NCBI GenBank assembly: GCA_002726245.1
Contig: PBSM01000168.1
Coordinates: forward strand, 1 to 64,000
From: Planctomycetaceae bacterium
Lineage (GTDB): Bacteria > Planctomycetota > Planctomycetia > Pirellulales > Pirellulaceae
Direction: 5' to 3'
DNA: 64,000 bases
This document shows, piece after piece, positions 58,901-63,300 of this stretch. Position numbers and translations under genes: made by a program. Positions within the stretch are counted from its first letter, which is position 1, and every line of letters begins with the position of its first letter. A model generated the notes under the pieces. It was not told the origin of the DNA. It worked only from the letters and a program-made list of their open reading frames with translations, and did no database searches.

Positions 58901-59576
58901 TGTCGCGGATGACATTGGCGGCGTTTCCAACGTGGCGACGGTGACCATCACCGTCAATCCAATTCGTCCCTGGCAGAACATCGATAACCCTCTCGACGTG
59001 AATGGCGACGGATCGATCTCGCCGATCGATGTGCTGTTGATTACCAATCGCATCAACAACTTAGGGCCGGGCCTACTGCCTCCGCCATCGGGTGGGTCTC
59101 CGCCTCCGTTCTATGACGTGAACGGTGACGGCAGTATCACGGCAATCGATGCGCTGAACATCATCAACAGGCTTAACAACCCAGTGGCCGCCCCCGAGGG
59201 CGAAGGCGAAGAGTTGGCAGATCAGGCAATCGTGGTAGGCGATTCTCAGCCCGACATGCACTTAGGACGACTCGTTACCAGCTTCTCGCCAGGCTACGAA
59301 GAGCAGCGAATGCCGGCCGCATTATGGGGAGAAGTCGATCCTTGGACGGATTCAGTCCATTCGCTTGTAGGAATGGAAACCGACCGGTACGGTAGTGGTG
59401 TTCATTCGTACCAGAAACAAGTTTTCTCACCACTGGATGACGACATCTTTTTGGACGTCGCGTTAGATCGCGCAATCGCGTTTGCCTCATCCGACGCAGC
59501 GAGTGCCGAGGACGAGATCTTCGCCCAAGCGGTCGATCAGATTCTGGAGCTGGATGAGTTTGGCAGCGATATGTAG
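34989..59576 (+). CDS. Giant modular exported protein, 8195 residues
   Basis: An uninterrupted frame of 24.6 kb. The basic N-terminus ends in LERLEDRRLLAA (about 35-46), an LEPR-XLL-like motif of planctomycete giant exported proteins. Then, by residue: Ig-like domains (50-325); five FEFD modules (440-1015); a matrixin-like domain (1035-1215) without its zinc site; PPC-like domain (1245-1355); FEFD module 6; a beta-helix-like region with GDWGG units (1540-2490); more PPC-like domains; a choice-of-anchor L region (3495-3740); FEFD modules 9-15 (4640-5460); a DFGDAPD segment; FEFD modules 16-21; the GEVED end (DGEVEDYKV, about 6280); about 13 cadherin-like repeats marked by NDxP (6290-7990); a dockerin pair (DVNGDGSISPIDVLLI and DVNGDGSITAIDALNI, 8001-8066); and an acidic tail. 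I infer a calcium-binding surface or matrix protein. A TATAAT promoter lies upstream. Confidence 0.88.
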   Translation: MTIGRSRQSHSGSKRIRGKRISPSERRSQRRLWLERLEDRRLLAAGPRLAGVLPNNSVLFSFEDPNANVRSVAPRELKVRFDEDQQINALTLDAIRVTRSGGDGKFGLVVDPDDRIDQLVTPGFIGVTAVPDENEVVIRFAESLPDDVYQLEIFGAGSAAPLLNTRNEAYVPTLNDGDGDPAKDTTRFEVDLGPQVLAVVPQPVSRDATGAIVQARDTIEVYFDDDDLFVENDDFARPTARSAENPDFYQLIFTSDTVRNTDDVIVKPVSVDYDPDADRAVLTFAQDLDQLAHPVTGENVGPGNFRLRIGTSEAAPLAPLHLSPRIKASSDFNTDNQTVLQFTAVRPDEQDISIFVVRNPLGARPIAPAARVNAVENAVFLDLNSTPGHEATAREVVDAINLDPVASQLITASLNDSSNQGGVLVGDRDVNYSPIRLSGIGSSFDTATSLSDDTDLGAVITITGAGSAFVDGGFFEITDDNGQTRKFELDADEPPSINDASAIRVPFRESLSQAEMGTTIVDAINSASFGVAAELAGSKIRLEGDRFVDLGAGVEGLRRDFQNQFDNGQVLEVVRGGDGFDGDTTTADSFIITDESGTEQRFEFDSGFFLNVPDGGSNIINGEQFEIRFDNTVDPPTDVVFEFEDSTNPDGLLVATNIQIDFTPANDQATLTAAIIAAIQSKVDDGSLPRIRSLDLGSGRIHLGGSTLHNVRSRYIVDVPADGNAVVDGDTFEIRFDDEVNAPTVTIFEFVDTDVRTSPSNANHVQISYTTASTQADLATAMVTAIMTVPQVNPVDLGGQIDIGGTTFHEVVAGATTGIDHAGVPGPQQAGAIAIPLVPDVSLTATEIARLITEAVNSSPLAVTSTASGNLVRLAGEKSVEELDGIAGLRESIEARFDAGPVLVVTDAAVAALPDEATIVLRDDRGTAVLFEVDRDGSQADPNATAITLVGGETREEIAQVIVDAITAAAFRIDAASLGDQIYLTNDRDVQIDSLATGLEATSQGLVISSQISARPFALDFPGNEDEPGHRDIPDEVGGGGEQHLNQDFGADGRDSTPGVTTVLYNFRSDFALSPEGTQLQNAITEGQRQRARDAFSLWSKDLGVQFIETAEDGLTIATGDLRTLDPSTPNVLDYTANDFRVRVDPAFANGLLVMNGTLQWKDDFGGDWFINAMIGIGSMLGLNRANDLPGSTLMAFQSGFSFLNATVQDTTFPSLSTPTLGHSVTTNPWPISNLPTPEPIFPGNFDILHAQQLYRPDGVDLDLYRFTIDVNPGRAGVFTAETFAERLPNASLLDTEISLYRENTDGTRELIARNDDYFSRDSFIELELEAGVYYIGVAASGNDNFDPTIEDTGIGGTSQGSYDLRLNFRAQVDNEDAIRDADLTPTRIDGDLDGVPGGTYNFWFQTRSLNRSLTVTGNGGDLNDGQVLTLTNRQGVVRNFEFDSNNSIQAGNSRINFAANDSASDIAQRIANAITGEQFSIGASASDNSVLLGDPNTQLNSEREISLSFDFSGIEIEGRTIFVDKLAGPNADGSLDRPFNNIARNGITNAFEVAQPDDIVRIVGNGGVDGDIDTLGDNFAYEIGFGTLPGQILSDGTEMAVPRGTTVMVEPGSNFKMRRSRVGVGSSSLTVDRSGGALQVLGTPDRRVVFTSWLDETIGRDTHPPTTQPGRGDWGGIVFRADIDREESRPNLDDQGIFLNYVSHSEILYGGGGNVVIDSIQQVVNPIQMVQTRPTITFNRIMNSADSAMSASPNSFDETNFHSPRFQSNGEFTSDYVRIGPDIHGNFLIENSTNGLFIRIETPTGEDLRPLTVAGRFDDTDVVHLLSDNLVIQGSQGEPFLDLSRPAVDLVTFSPVNTGTLVAGTYSYKVTFVDVNGLEGRPSFPTSSFTVTAANEAAGLRAIRLNQLPPADGDFVARRIYRTDDPANGTYQLVARLNAFDSAFTDDGSLIGDVLRRDAPLVDGVTLTVQPRGSLQAGAYNYRVAFVDASGQGDASSDPTTTLIIPGAPNGGGIQLDNLPIARDEFVARRIYRSSVGGVRPYELVVEIDTSSTSYFDDGFTSGGQLDPSAIGVIRARPHARLAIDPGTVLKMEGSRIETRFGGQLIAEGLDGQEVIITSRLDDAFGAGGTFDTNDDDDRGVDENVPTPGDWGGLYFGPLGRLSLDHVLLTFGGGTNKIEGTTKSFNVIELHQANARITNSIIEKNANGIGGQGPLDRFGRGFNLPATIFTRGSQPIIVDNIIRDNVNPPASEFNPANGLGARDNVAITINLNSLTSDTLTDIGRSRGTIDLIDRYGDNRGPLVRGNRLENNGLNGMIVRGEELAAQSVWDDTDIVHVITDRFDDARFGWLFDEIYITDLHTFGGVRLQSSPSESLVVKLEDDEMKTGQRYNLNPTNGAGFTVTGDPLEIEDRIGGILHVVGQPGFPVVLTSIHDDTVGAGLRPGDLPQVDTNNNGIATTPSAGDWRSIRLDQHSHDRNVEIITEMEPANETAPGRNATTNSAQFLGELAADEKGGDGNLRMGFEIQGFLNEPNDIDVYSFTGIAGTEVFVDIDRTTFALDTVVELLDANGIVLARSNNTLGETDEVEFIDDSLQPNLVNPLHRSPAPYTPTHISGLPRDAHSTNPRDAGMRISLPGNAGSRSSYHLRVRSDDGLTTGVYQLQVRTNELDEFPGSTVRFADIRYSQNAIEVLGHPAHSPLLAEAAEDEELDPGLASNNNFLVDPLVTGRRPQDLGNLFGSDRGVFSVGGSLSAGSDVDFYTFDVRYDSISEQSLHHGSLVVDLDYADGLSRANTSLSVFDGGGRLIFVGRDSNIAEDQPGLLGGSDLSDLSRGSVGFLDPFIGPVEVQEGQYYVAVSSADRTPSEILNNTLLRLEPVNSLTRIAEDHIGSFGGSTADDPVVTELLDPTFIGTGTDLWHVTSQRGTDAGHGINPAFDLSRGGTDGEESFYFGDDSTDSVAAGSMGDLLSNPFSLQDYSAADLPVLYFNYFVDNDPNADALRVSVVDGAGTATLLASSNTTESAAPAVTELIQTGTGSWRQARLDLSTLANMGNLRLRFEYEAVSDGLEGAYIDDIIIGFAERGEMVTGSTGTSTFTSDPNAPAGQVLTGDYQLEIRKAPDFGTSGSTAISARDSTVWGIQPGTQQIVTIDPTTGTVTGGFAAPDNLQAFNSVAGLSLAEGGTSLLYVNDSTNRNILYRLDPATGALQQAENLPDGLSQSQGSRGGLSYQDGAIFALDVGFRVETQAGFGGALSTHFTVAADSPGAVGGDDQGREFVADLNGTIIEYHPTNPETTLNSFPTPTGSALLSGLAFDGTNLYVSDFLGNLFTLDPDTGTELGRVTVPGGRLIGLAAGPFGNSSLGLTLDRSIDTNDRLVQRTTLVVPSGNEVIEGQTFTVSDGVNSVTLEYEDPEIGDGVSQAGRVEVRFKTFDASLPGFRAATDFEIASQIRDAINSNQVQTQIAVHAALSDGTVTGNASQDNRVNLFGTAIVDQPPAFGITRTTNDANELRDALLGDGVVASGIAQFAGSGLSGGFFQGGQTLLGMEEGIILSTGDVRIASQANASDSSTGRASGQGDARLDAAFGVTTADASVLEFNFTLANPGQDDVALNFVFASEEYNESIGSVSDVLAVFIDGVDITDNIAVISVLGTDEPVSIETINAANPFDPTGLLGVNPGFFNNNDLNDDGAFLDQFGYDGFTALLTARIQDLAPNVTHTIVIAIADVDDLSGDSAIFLEADSLIAYSETVEPGKRFVRDPEGIPNVRHGGFGDQNVLRDQGQVLIHSNVITDAADFAITTESGFRDSIETSLVDSTPVARLQPNVGPTIRLPELNDLTNAGLIGGFTPGLVIENNTISGEGLGGIHVAGNLTPLELTVWPTDAFGLGWESGDAFCDGDVFSLTVGRQTVVFEFEDIAGSPLVDATRPCSIGGTGVNAGWTPGRVPIFYRRTIPATRGYSPIGMALAIKEAIDNSPLIENQTTFVAQAYITSTRAPLNDGLDELAVYVERVAHFDASSPTIFETQRFMPVGFAAQPFVAVVNNTIFGNDGNASFFPEESLEPDDTLERATDTLQGRAHNPEAYTTTAFLGDSSNFRDDPLKDVDFFQFQLDINDRVTIDVDTGNSFDTVLRLFDAVGQELAFNDDANATTSDPAIDFTATAGGTYYAAVSGSGNDQYSPVSLSDRVHSDEQGQYAITINVHAPRVFLVDMKDLLGGASVSITDVSGTVGTATGGGGNTAVAANALVASINGSAGLTGVRASTIGAGSYARYVVIEGAAKVEGVGSTVAELIPTVNDNEDQLLRETGILVTEAATPTLMNNLMSNLRNAVVETGAFRDNIDRFHHRDQPDHPLVRGLTFQLDTHPVTAVKTGLMFQHDQFGNLGMSLPPNSFGKGSSFSVQGTGILEFVERYDALIDTVDFNIIAGSMIPLFVNAPDGNFFPEAFAPLIDSSVDSLPEREQFGFIKVSAGLALSPILAPRADGTGQLRVDDQDVDTPQGQGANVFKDRGSLDRADFIGPSAALVNPQDNDSRRQDIDAAISIVQLESGIFANFTIQIVDGFESADPFPGIGVDDETLDGRIVRIDEEGLPLDLKGPAVTLFQDGVSLREGIDYTYTYNQTSNTIVLAPLAGIWPDDKVYTIRVNNRDRFVIDAINGGRLIDGDSFNITNDAGETGTFEFDKGFSVIFSPTLGFQVPVTGASPTGIVDGRTFSINDGTLDVNNPVTFEFDQNNNWQTSNRRVAFQPGATADEVAVAIAQALAVAHLPALDAQGQPLAIPPGQLTIPLLPRNLGDGFVHIGATADHRASTGNSALTQTVVETSIQVPANGAPGLRANDSFAISSGAASFVFEFVPNTNPASQPTIPGSVVIPFNNSDNSILLASRVVAAIIDPDPMTPGNELGLTPVQAASSGIIQLGEIPNHIINVTTSNLSKSVSQVPVSLTIPAGGEADIQSGETFTVSNGVDTVTFEFVIDGITPINPGVSVIPIQTGNSREAIAGLVAGALVNPPLGNPAMSVGNMLTLGASHVGDGLILLDAHPNHTFDVDESALTRQMNVGGVRDGESITIFENNTSATIEFNNNSVFNAANNTVIDFDASDTHLDLAARLAPAIIGTGLGLIPVDAGNGETNIGGIPGVHDLDVSQPSSLTVEGAPGVAPSTTLVLPSLPGLQVDPSGGDAFNDGDLFRLTSGSLQVIFEFDNDAAVTDADNVPITFFAGQPQFDLANAIRTEIGTASNALGLGLLPTVVGSGLIALNGQVDVSLFVTGMPPGLTQRNLLGSLTDGETFSIDGGTQTIVFEFENLNDPLTAGVAATNVPITFVVPSDVETVSANVQAALASSGLGLNPTLPSIGTGQVELGDSTGHLTDVSNSSLTVIGVPGGAVAVSIRTTFSEAEVAAAIVDSINGATSVLPGVSSRIRGGSTIFVDISDPQGAPADFVSGFAAINGIDNFFLSAVKDLAGNSLKANQSTDETVFTILLPGVRTDFGDAPDPFTGAGRYPTLFDSDGARHVITDDPIFLGSGVDAEPDGQPTVAADGDDSDQLIDLGSASLELFGLAPFTLQVPAAGGAGIADGERFTIERNGGSVTFEFDQNGNAVSNPIIPYLPTDTTEQIADKIVAAIEGQLGTLVLRPANLGGGLVFVGGDANLSIGVANSTLTLSPDPPRQLVLPLRLVVPAGGAADINDDEILRLSDGLGAAVDYEFDLNSSGITFGTSLITLTGNETQSQVADLLVTAINNSLVTFPTLRATNNNGVIEVSGLAPGHTLDAAGSPNFAVDRTLPAGESFVLDDGIHPAVVFEISVNGSAITPGNVAVDVPLNATTDQVTDGILTALQTQQSNINGLSPAKPNAQTVTLAHHFNDRLDLSDTSLTHAGRAPSVLQSPGAGLAVEIQPVAQIQLPADGSGLQDQDVFVLSDGINPPISFEFDSGGGFGDARRIPFAATSTVAELTAAIFAEVQAAIDGNELQGIALTDLGSGLIDFNPSARVRLDASGAGGRVTQIGPIGDQDAFTIDDRVHTLLTFEFDSVGGLNTPGARPISFSPADSADDLVETIVAALKNAVLVGDLNLLTPVNLGNGVIDIDADADLSLAIVQSQANAISSTGTPGGIADGQTFTLSDGTRVLTFEFDRNGKFVEQWLPISYTGSGDANLLGVAIASAINAQTSTLTAVDIGNGRINLQVADEDGVRFDGVFVPGTTAPITVTASDAGFLDAWFDFNQDGDWDDPGEDVFTSIALVAGENHLQVVVPPPAPSPSILPLGDTYARFRFSSAGNLLPTGLAVDGEVEDYKVRVITNAVPVAVGIPDLTVAEDSPPTTLQMFNIDGLNGFAFDDSDLRNGNGDVLRFSVGTHTIDVVDTGSLFQEGTQVLITSQVGNTLVFEFDNDGSLSSGAFAVPFTANMTREAIATSLAQAIESSQGSVSASVDSQDPSLVRLTGDQAASSNSASAVVTGNTNILVPSVDINGSDITLDYQKDQNGFVDVTVRATDHGGLFVEQTFRVTVDPRNDQPTADGVSNARLQTAAATCNVSFDLNTVNTCEDHPTVITVTGSDGDPLPNENQVLEFSFDAGGTTGTITNVNQQTGEFTFTPATNFHGTETIVYIVRDDATAGPTVQLVSERFTVTLNVASINDAPIGIDQSFITQEDTAIEINLCPDAAVDCTGVISPAGDDDGNLSTSEGDSLVFTIAQFPGNGTFTSGVDIDGTVTGVVGRVTGSIMYQPDADFNNNANMPTGPDTFTFNVTDDGTPNATSAAPATVSINVTPENDPPIPAVDAIATASTCQPTTDGQNVVTCEGHTATLTLGGDDGDPESIQQLTFQLLDPTTNMLVDGPITLSNGTLSAINQANGQVVFSPTTGFNGQMTFVFEAMDDGSPPQSARTTVTIDVQPINAPPVVTSVATVTLNEGFDASIPLSADDGDPEVVEQQITFFVVNSPQNGTLSGVSATTGEVTAALIYTPDPKFNGQDTFTVRAQDDDTAGNPPNLFSALVTITLDVAPVNDPPTADDQTVGTNEDEVVIITLTGDDGDPLLGPADDQTLTFSIDQNSAMRGTVTLIDAVAGTVQYTPDPDFNGTDSFTFRVQDNGLSPNDLLSARGTVSINVTAVNDQPEFNVGNPSPINEDSGPQTIIAFANGIRRGPITATDEVNQVVTFTTSNNNNSLFLPSGQPTISSSGTLTYTPAPNANGLAILTIVAQDNGSPNAPNDNVSDPELVTLNIRAINDPPQFIKGLNVSTNEDVAQQIVSNWAANILAGPVSAIDEATQGLQFDVTFVASGNLSFESGPSVNPTTGDLSYKPTPNTNGTATISVTLRDNGAPGPSPNNNVSLTETFSITVNPINDAPEFTPGADLNVDEDAGLVTIEDWATGIRRGPTAATDENQQGLTFLTNILTLSGDLSFTSLPNVDPVRGDLSFQTSPNKHGRATVTVRLRDTGSPISPHDNESDAHTLTIDVAPVNDPPEFTLGPKQQVAEDTPAQQLFGFVTGIRPGPVSAVDENQSVTFTSINTDNSLFAVQPAVSANGTLTYTPAADANGIAVVTVTGDDGGLDTGPNQRTSSQDFTITITPVNDAPSLTIPGAQFAAEDLQHAIPAITVADPDVDESTGQVEVELRVTNGTLTVNTNIAGGLVASQLSNNGTVTVTIQATPAQINTTLTHTDGQNPPRPDGLFYLGNPNFHGQDQLEVTVDDLGNTGAPGAETESRTVPISVSAANDSPTVVNPIADITVQEDALNTLVELFPRVFDDPDVLTANDQLTITVFNNTNPAVVNASVSGSVLTLAVVPNAFGQTDITIEARDTSGSSVRDTFTMFVTPENDAPTTVNDAVLVPGDASTVIRVLDNDTDIDSVIDPATIQITSAPANTSVVPNTNGTVTFTPTSGFSGVATFTYIVNDVEGATSLPASVAVTVNDPPVARDDLVFTNQQVPVQISVLLDNGFGADTDVDGTIETGSIVIVQQPGNGTASANAMGVVTYTPNPTFSGTDFFRYTVADDIGGVSNVATVTITVNPIRPWQNIDNPLDVNGDGSISPIDVLLITNRINNLGPGLLPPPSGGSPPPFYDVNGDGSITAIDALNIINRLNNPVAAPEGEGEELADQAIVVGDSQPDMHLGRLVTSFSPGYEEQRMPAALWGEVDPWTDSVHSLVGMETDRYGSGVHSYQKQVFSPLDDDIFLDVALDRAIAFASSDAASAEDEIFAQAVDQILELDEFGSDM
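36310..38035 (+). repeat. FEFD module cluster A (five copies) in the giant gene
   Basis: Copies have cores FVDGGFFEITDDNGQTRKFE, ADSFIITDESGTEQRFEFD, INGEQFEIRFD..VVFEFED, VDGDTFEIRFD..TIFEFVD and LPDEATIVLRDDRGTAVLFE. Each is followed by a helix-like stretch of the type ADLATAMVTAI or EEIAQVIVDAI and often by a LGG...H tail. The cluster separates the Ig-like region from the matrixin-like domain; the second giant has no such cluster at this point. Confidence 0.75.
48925..51390 (+). repeat. FEFD module cluster B (seven copies)
   Basis: Cores include LIDGDSFNITNDAGETGTFE, VDGRTFSINDGTLDVN, QSGETFTVSNGVDTVTFEF, VRDGESITIFENN, FNDGDLFRLTSGSLQVIFEF and LTDGETFSIDGGTQTIVFEF. The copies are divergent, with a spacing of roughly 90-120 residues. 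They end just before the DFGDAPD segment at about 51410. Confidence 0.75.
51640..53520 (+). repeat. FEFD module cluster C (six copies) between DFGDAPD and GEVED segments
   Basis: Cores include IADGERFTIERNGGSVTFEF, INDDEILRLSDG, GESFVLDDGIHPAVVFE, LQDQDVFVLSDGINPPISFE, DQDAFTIDDRVHTLLTFEF and IADGQTFTLSDGTRVLTFEF. They lie between DFGDAPDPFTGAGRYPTL (51418 onward) and AWFDFNQDGDWDDPGED (about 53601), two parts that are normally close together in GEVED-type proteins. Confidence 0.75.
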
Positions 59577-59615
59577 ATTCTTTATCCGCAATATCATTGA
59601 AGCAGGGATTGTTCC

Positions 59616-60002
59616 ATGCGACGACCTACGTCGATCGTCAAGAGTCTCAAGAAGCAACACAAGAAACGGCAGTGCCAACATCAGCGGCGTCTCTCACGCG
59701 AGATGCGCACGGAGCAATTAGAGGACCGTCGTTTGTTGGCGGGTCCCGACCTCTTCGCGATCCGTCCAGATGAAGCTGCGCTGTTGCAGCAGGGCGACGT
59801 GTTGAACGTTGCGCCTCGCGAGTTCAATCTGCTCTTCAAGGGTGGCGCCGACATCGACCCTGCAACGATTGCGGGGAACGTGCGCCTCAACCGTTCTGGC
59901 GGCGACGGCATTTTCGGTAATGGAAACATTGACGATGCACTCGAAGCACTCTTCGGCGACTCGGTCTTCGGCGATTCGTTACTCGGCGATGAAATTGAGT
60001 AG
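59616..60002 (+). CDS. Short copy of a giant-gene head (LEPR-XLL N-terminus)
   Basis: A 128-residue frame from ATG 59616, 39 bases after the giant gene. About the first 90 residues (SLKKQHKKRQ, EQLEDRRLLAGPDLFAIRPD, NVAPREFNLLFKGG, DPATIAGNVRL) nearly match the start of the gene at 60373. After RSGGDGIFGN it turns into a low-complexity tail, DALEALFGDSVFGDSLLGDE, and a stop. The upstream bases (AGGGATTGTTCC) also resemble the 60373 leader. It is either a truncated duplicate or a small exported protein using the same targeting head. Confidence 0.65.
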   Translation: MRRPTSIVKSLKKQHKKRQCQHQRRLSREMRTEQLEDRRLLAGPDLFAIRPDEAALLQQGDVLNVAPREFNLLFKGGADIDPATIAGNVRLNRSGGDGIFGNGNIDDALEALFGDSVFGDSLLGDEIE

Positions 60003-60372
60003 ACGACGGCTGTGCCCTGGAATTAGTAGTATTTGGGGGGTGCCAACGCTGGTGCGCTTATCGGAACGGCGAAAGAGGTGCCAATTTCTTGAAATGGCTT
60101 ACCCTGCAACTATAATCGATGGAATCTGCAGAAATTAACTAGTGATAAGGACTTACAGCGATCGGCGACTGGTTCGCCGCTTTCGTAAGCACCCTTTCTA
60201 AAAAGGGTTACGGCATAAATAGCAAGTTCAAGAGTGCACAATCGGGAACTGCCTTCAGTTCGCTGGGCGCGCCGCGTCTGGTTCGTTCGTTGGTGCGCTT
60301 TCATTGGGAACAAACCGCCTTCGGCTTCTTCTCACGTCTCGTCACATCCTCTGATTCAGTAGGGATCGTCCT
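60003..60372. other. Leader region of the second giant gene
   Basis: No gene is visible. It holds the conserved promoter block at 60089-60116 and an imperfect hairpin around ACCCTTTCTAAAAAGGGT (about 60192). AGGGATCGTCCT precedes the ATG at 60373. The leader after the promoter would be about 250 bases. Confidence 0.6.
60089..60116 (+). promoter_or_regulatory. Sigma-70-like promoter of the second giant gene
   Basis: TTGAAA (60089-60094), a 16-base spacer and TATAAT (60111-60116). The block from TTTCTTG to ATCGATGGAATCT repeats the promoter at 34796-34823 with few changes, including the spacer end CAAC and the bases just after the -10 box. Confidence 0.65.
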
Positions 60373-63300
60373 ATGACCCTCCGACGGCCACGGTCGCTCG
60401 CCCAGAGTCTTAAGAAGCAACACAAGAAACGGCAGCGTGAACACCAGCGGATTCTCGCGCGCGAAATGCGCGCCGAGCAACTCGAGGATCGACGTCTGTT
60501 GGCAGGCCCCGACCTGTTCGCCATCCGACCGGATGAGGCTGCGCTGTTGCAAGAGGACGACGTGCTGAACGTTGCGCCTCGGGAGTTCAATCTGCTTTTC
60601 AAGGGTGGGGCCAACATTGATCCGGCCACGATCGCGGGCAACGTACGGCTGGTCCGCGCTGGCGCGGACGGAGTCTTCGATGACCGCCGCACGCCCTTTC
60701 CCGAGAGCTTTGACGACGTGCGCGTCGATCTGGGATTCCTGGGATTGGAAGATCCAGGCAACCCCGTACGGGTCGTCCTGCGGCCGGCGTCTTCGTCGCC
60801 ACATAATCTGGTTCGACCGCAAGCCTCTTTCCCGGATGATAATTACCAGATCCAGGTCTTCCCGGGATTGATGAGTCTGGCGGATCCGACAGCCACCCCA
60901 CCCGTGCAGGCGATGCCGTTCAACAACGGCGAGCTCTTTACTCAGGAATTCCGCTTGGATCTGGGTGCCCAGGCAGTCGCCATTGTCCCGCAGCCAGTGA
61001 GTCGCAACACTCAGGAGATCGCGCTGACGGGCACCGTCGCCAGTGGTAGTTTCACGCTCTCTTTCAACGGCCGGTTAACGGGCGTGATCGATGTTGGCTC
61101 GGGGAGCGTTCGCACAGAAATTGAGAACCAGCTGTATTCCCTTCCCAATATCCAGCCGGACGATATTGTTGTCACGGGCCCGGAATCCGTTGGGTTGCCG
61201 GCCACGGGAGGAGTGGCTTGGCAAGTTACGTTCCAAGGTCAATATGCCGGCGAGACACCGCCGTTGCTCATCGCCGACTCGGCGGGCCTGTTCGGGACGA
61301 ACCCGAGCATCAATGTTTCGCAACTCTCGGATTGCACCCAGGCACAGAATCAGATCATCGTGTATTTCAACGACGATGAAATGGATCTGGACGTTGTGAC
61401 GGATCCCAAGTTCTACCGCCTGGTGGATACGGAGGCTACCGGTTCCTCACGCGATGACTCCGTCTTGTTGCCCTTGCGTGTGAGCTACGACGCCACGGAC
61501 AACACGGCGGCTCTCACATTCGCAAGTATTCCCGACGGCACGTATCGGCTCGATCTCGGTGTCTCCGATGAAGACAATAACACCGCGGCCAACGCGATTC
61601 AGGTGGGTAGCCTGTTCAATACAACGAACTTCGAGCACATCGGTTTCATTGGTGACGATGATCAGACGAGCGTGAATCAGGCCGATGTTGATTTGTATCG
61701 AATCCACTTGGCCGCAGGAGCGAATCTCGACATCAACGTCACTCCAAACGAAGGGGCCTTTGATGTTGATGTCCAGTTACTCGACAGTGATGGCACGACC
61801 GTTCTGTTGAGCGATGCGATCAACACGATCGGGGGAGCAGCTACCGACGGTGCAGCCGGGGCGAGCGATCAACTCAGCGTGACCGGCGTCGCGCAGGGAG
61901 AGTTCGTAGTTGCCGTTTCGAGCGAGTTGGCGGCAGGGGGAACGGGGTCGTACCTGCTGGAAATCGACATCAGCGGTGCCGCCGGAGCAATCCTGGCCGA
62001 CGATGCCAATTCGACGTTTGCCGCCGCAACTCCACTTGGCACGCTCGGAATAAGTGGCGCAACACACTCAGCACAGATTGAACCACAGACGCACATTCCC
62101 ATGCCGACCTTCCCCGGCGGTCAAGATGAACCGGGGCACCGGCAAATCCAGGCGGAAGCACATGGTTCCGGAGGCGGACTCGGACCAGCCGGTCCCAGTT
62201 CGATCACCCGACGCAGCTATAACTTCAAGCCGATAATCGGTACGGATCCGCAAGGGAATCCGTATCTCAATCTGATTTCCGAAACAGAAAAGCAGGTCGT
62301 TCGCGAGATTTACGAAGTCTACGGGTCGCAGAACGGCATAACGTTCATCGAGACGCCTTCTTCGGGAACGGTGGTCGCCAAAGGTAATCTCAGTGCCGCG
62401 AGCCCAGCACTGGCGAGTGAACCCGGCGGGGTGTTCGGGCTCGGTGGTCCGGGCATGGTCGTTCTCGATCATCTGGACTTCCCGGCTTCCAACAACGTCT
62501 TCGGAAGTGGGTTCTTCTCGGTCATGTATCACGAGATTGGTCACTCGTTGGGCCTGGGACACTCATACGATATACCGTCGGTTCAAGGCAACGGCGTCGT
62601 CAATGACGTCTATCCGGGCGACCATGACCAGGTTCACCTGCAACGAATCTGGCGTTCGGACAGCGTGGATATCGATCTGTACCAGTTCTCGCTGGCCGAA
62701 GACGGTCGGTTTACTGCCGAAGTGTTTGCCGAGCGGCCGTTCGGCGGCCGTACCAACACGAGCCACCTGAATAGCGCGCTCACGGTCTATCGGGAGAATC
62801 CCGACGGCACGCGCGAGCTGATTTCGCAGAATGACGACTACTTCAGCAACGATTCGTTCATTGGGATCGATCTGGAAGCAGGCAACTACTTTGTCGGCGT
62901 CACGAGCACGGGCAATGTCGGCTACGATCCGAACATCGTGGACAGCGGTTTTGGCGGCACGACGGATGGCGCGTACGATCTCGTTCTGAACCTGTCGCCA
63001 GCGCCTCGAGCCAACCTGATCGACGTCGACGGCACGCTGTTCGATGGCGATGCGGACGGAACACCCGGCGGCCAGCACAGCTTCTGGTTCGAGAGCAGTC
63101 AGCATACTGTCTTTGTCGACAAGGCGAACGACCAGACAGCCAACACCGTCGATGGCTCCGGGGAACTGGCCGATCCCTACGATACGATCCAGTTCGCGCT
63201 CGATCGAGCAGGCGATCGGATCATTGTTCCGGAGGACGATGGTGCCCCCGCGATTCAGGACGGCGACACGTTCGTGATTGACGACGGGACGAATCCTCCC

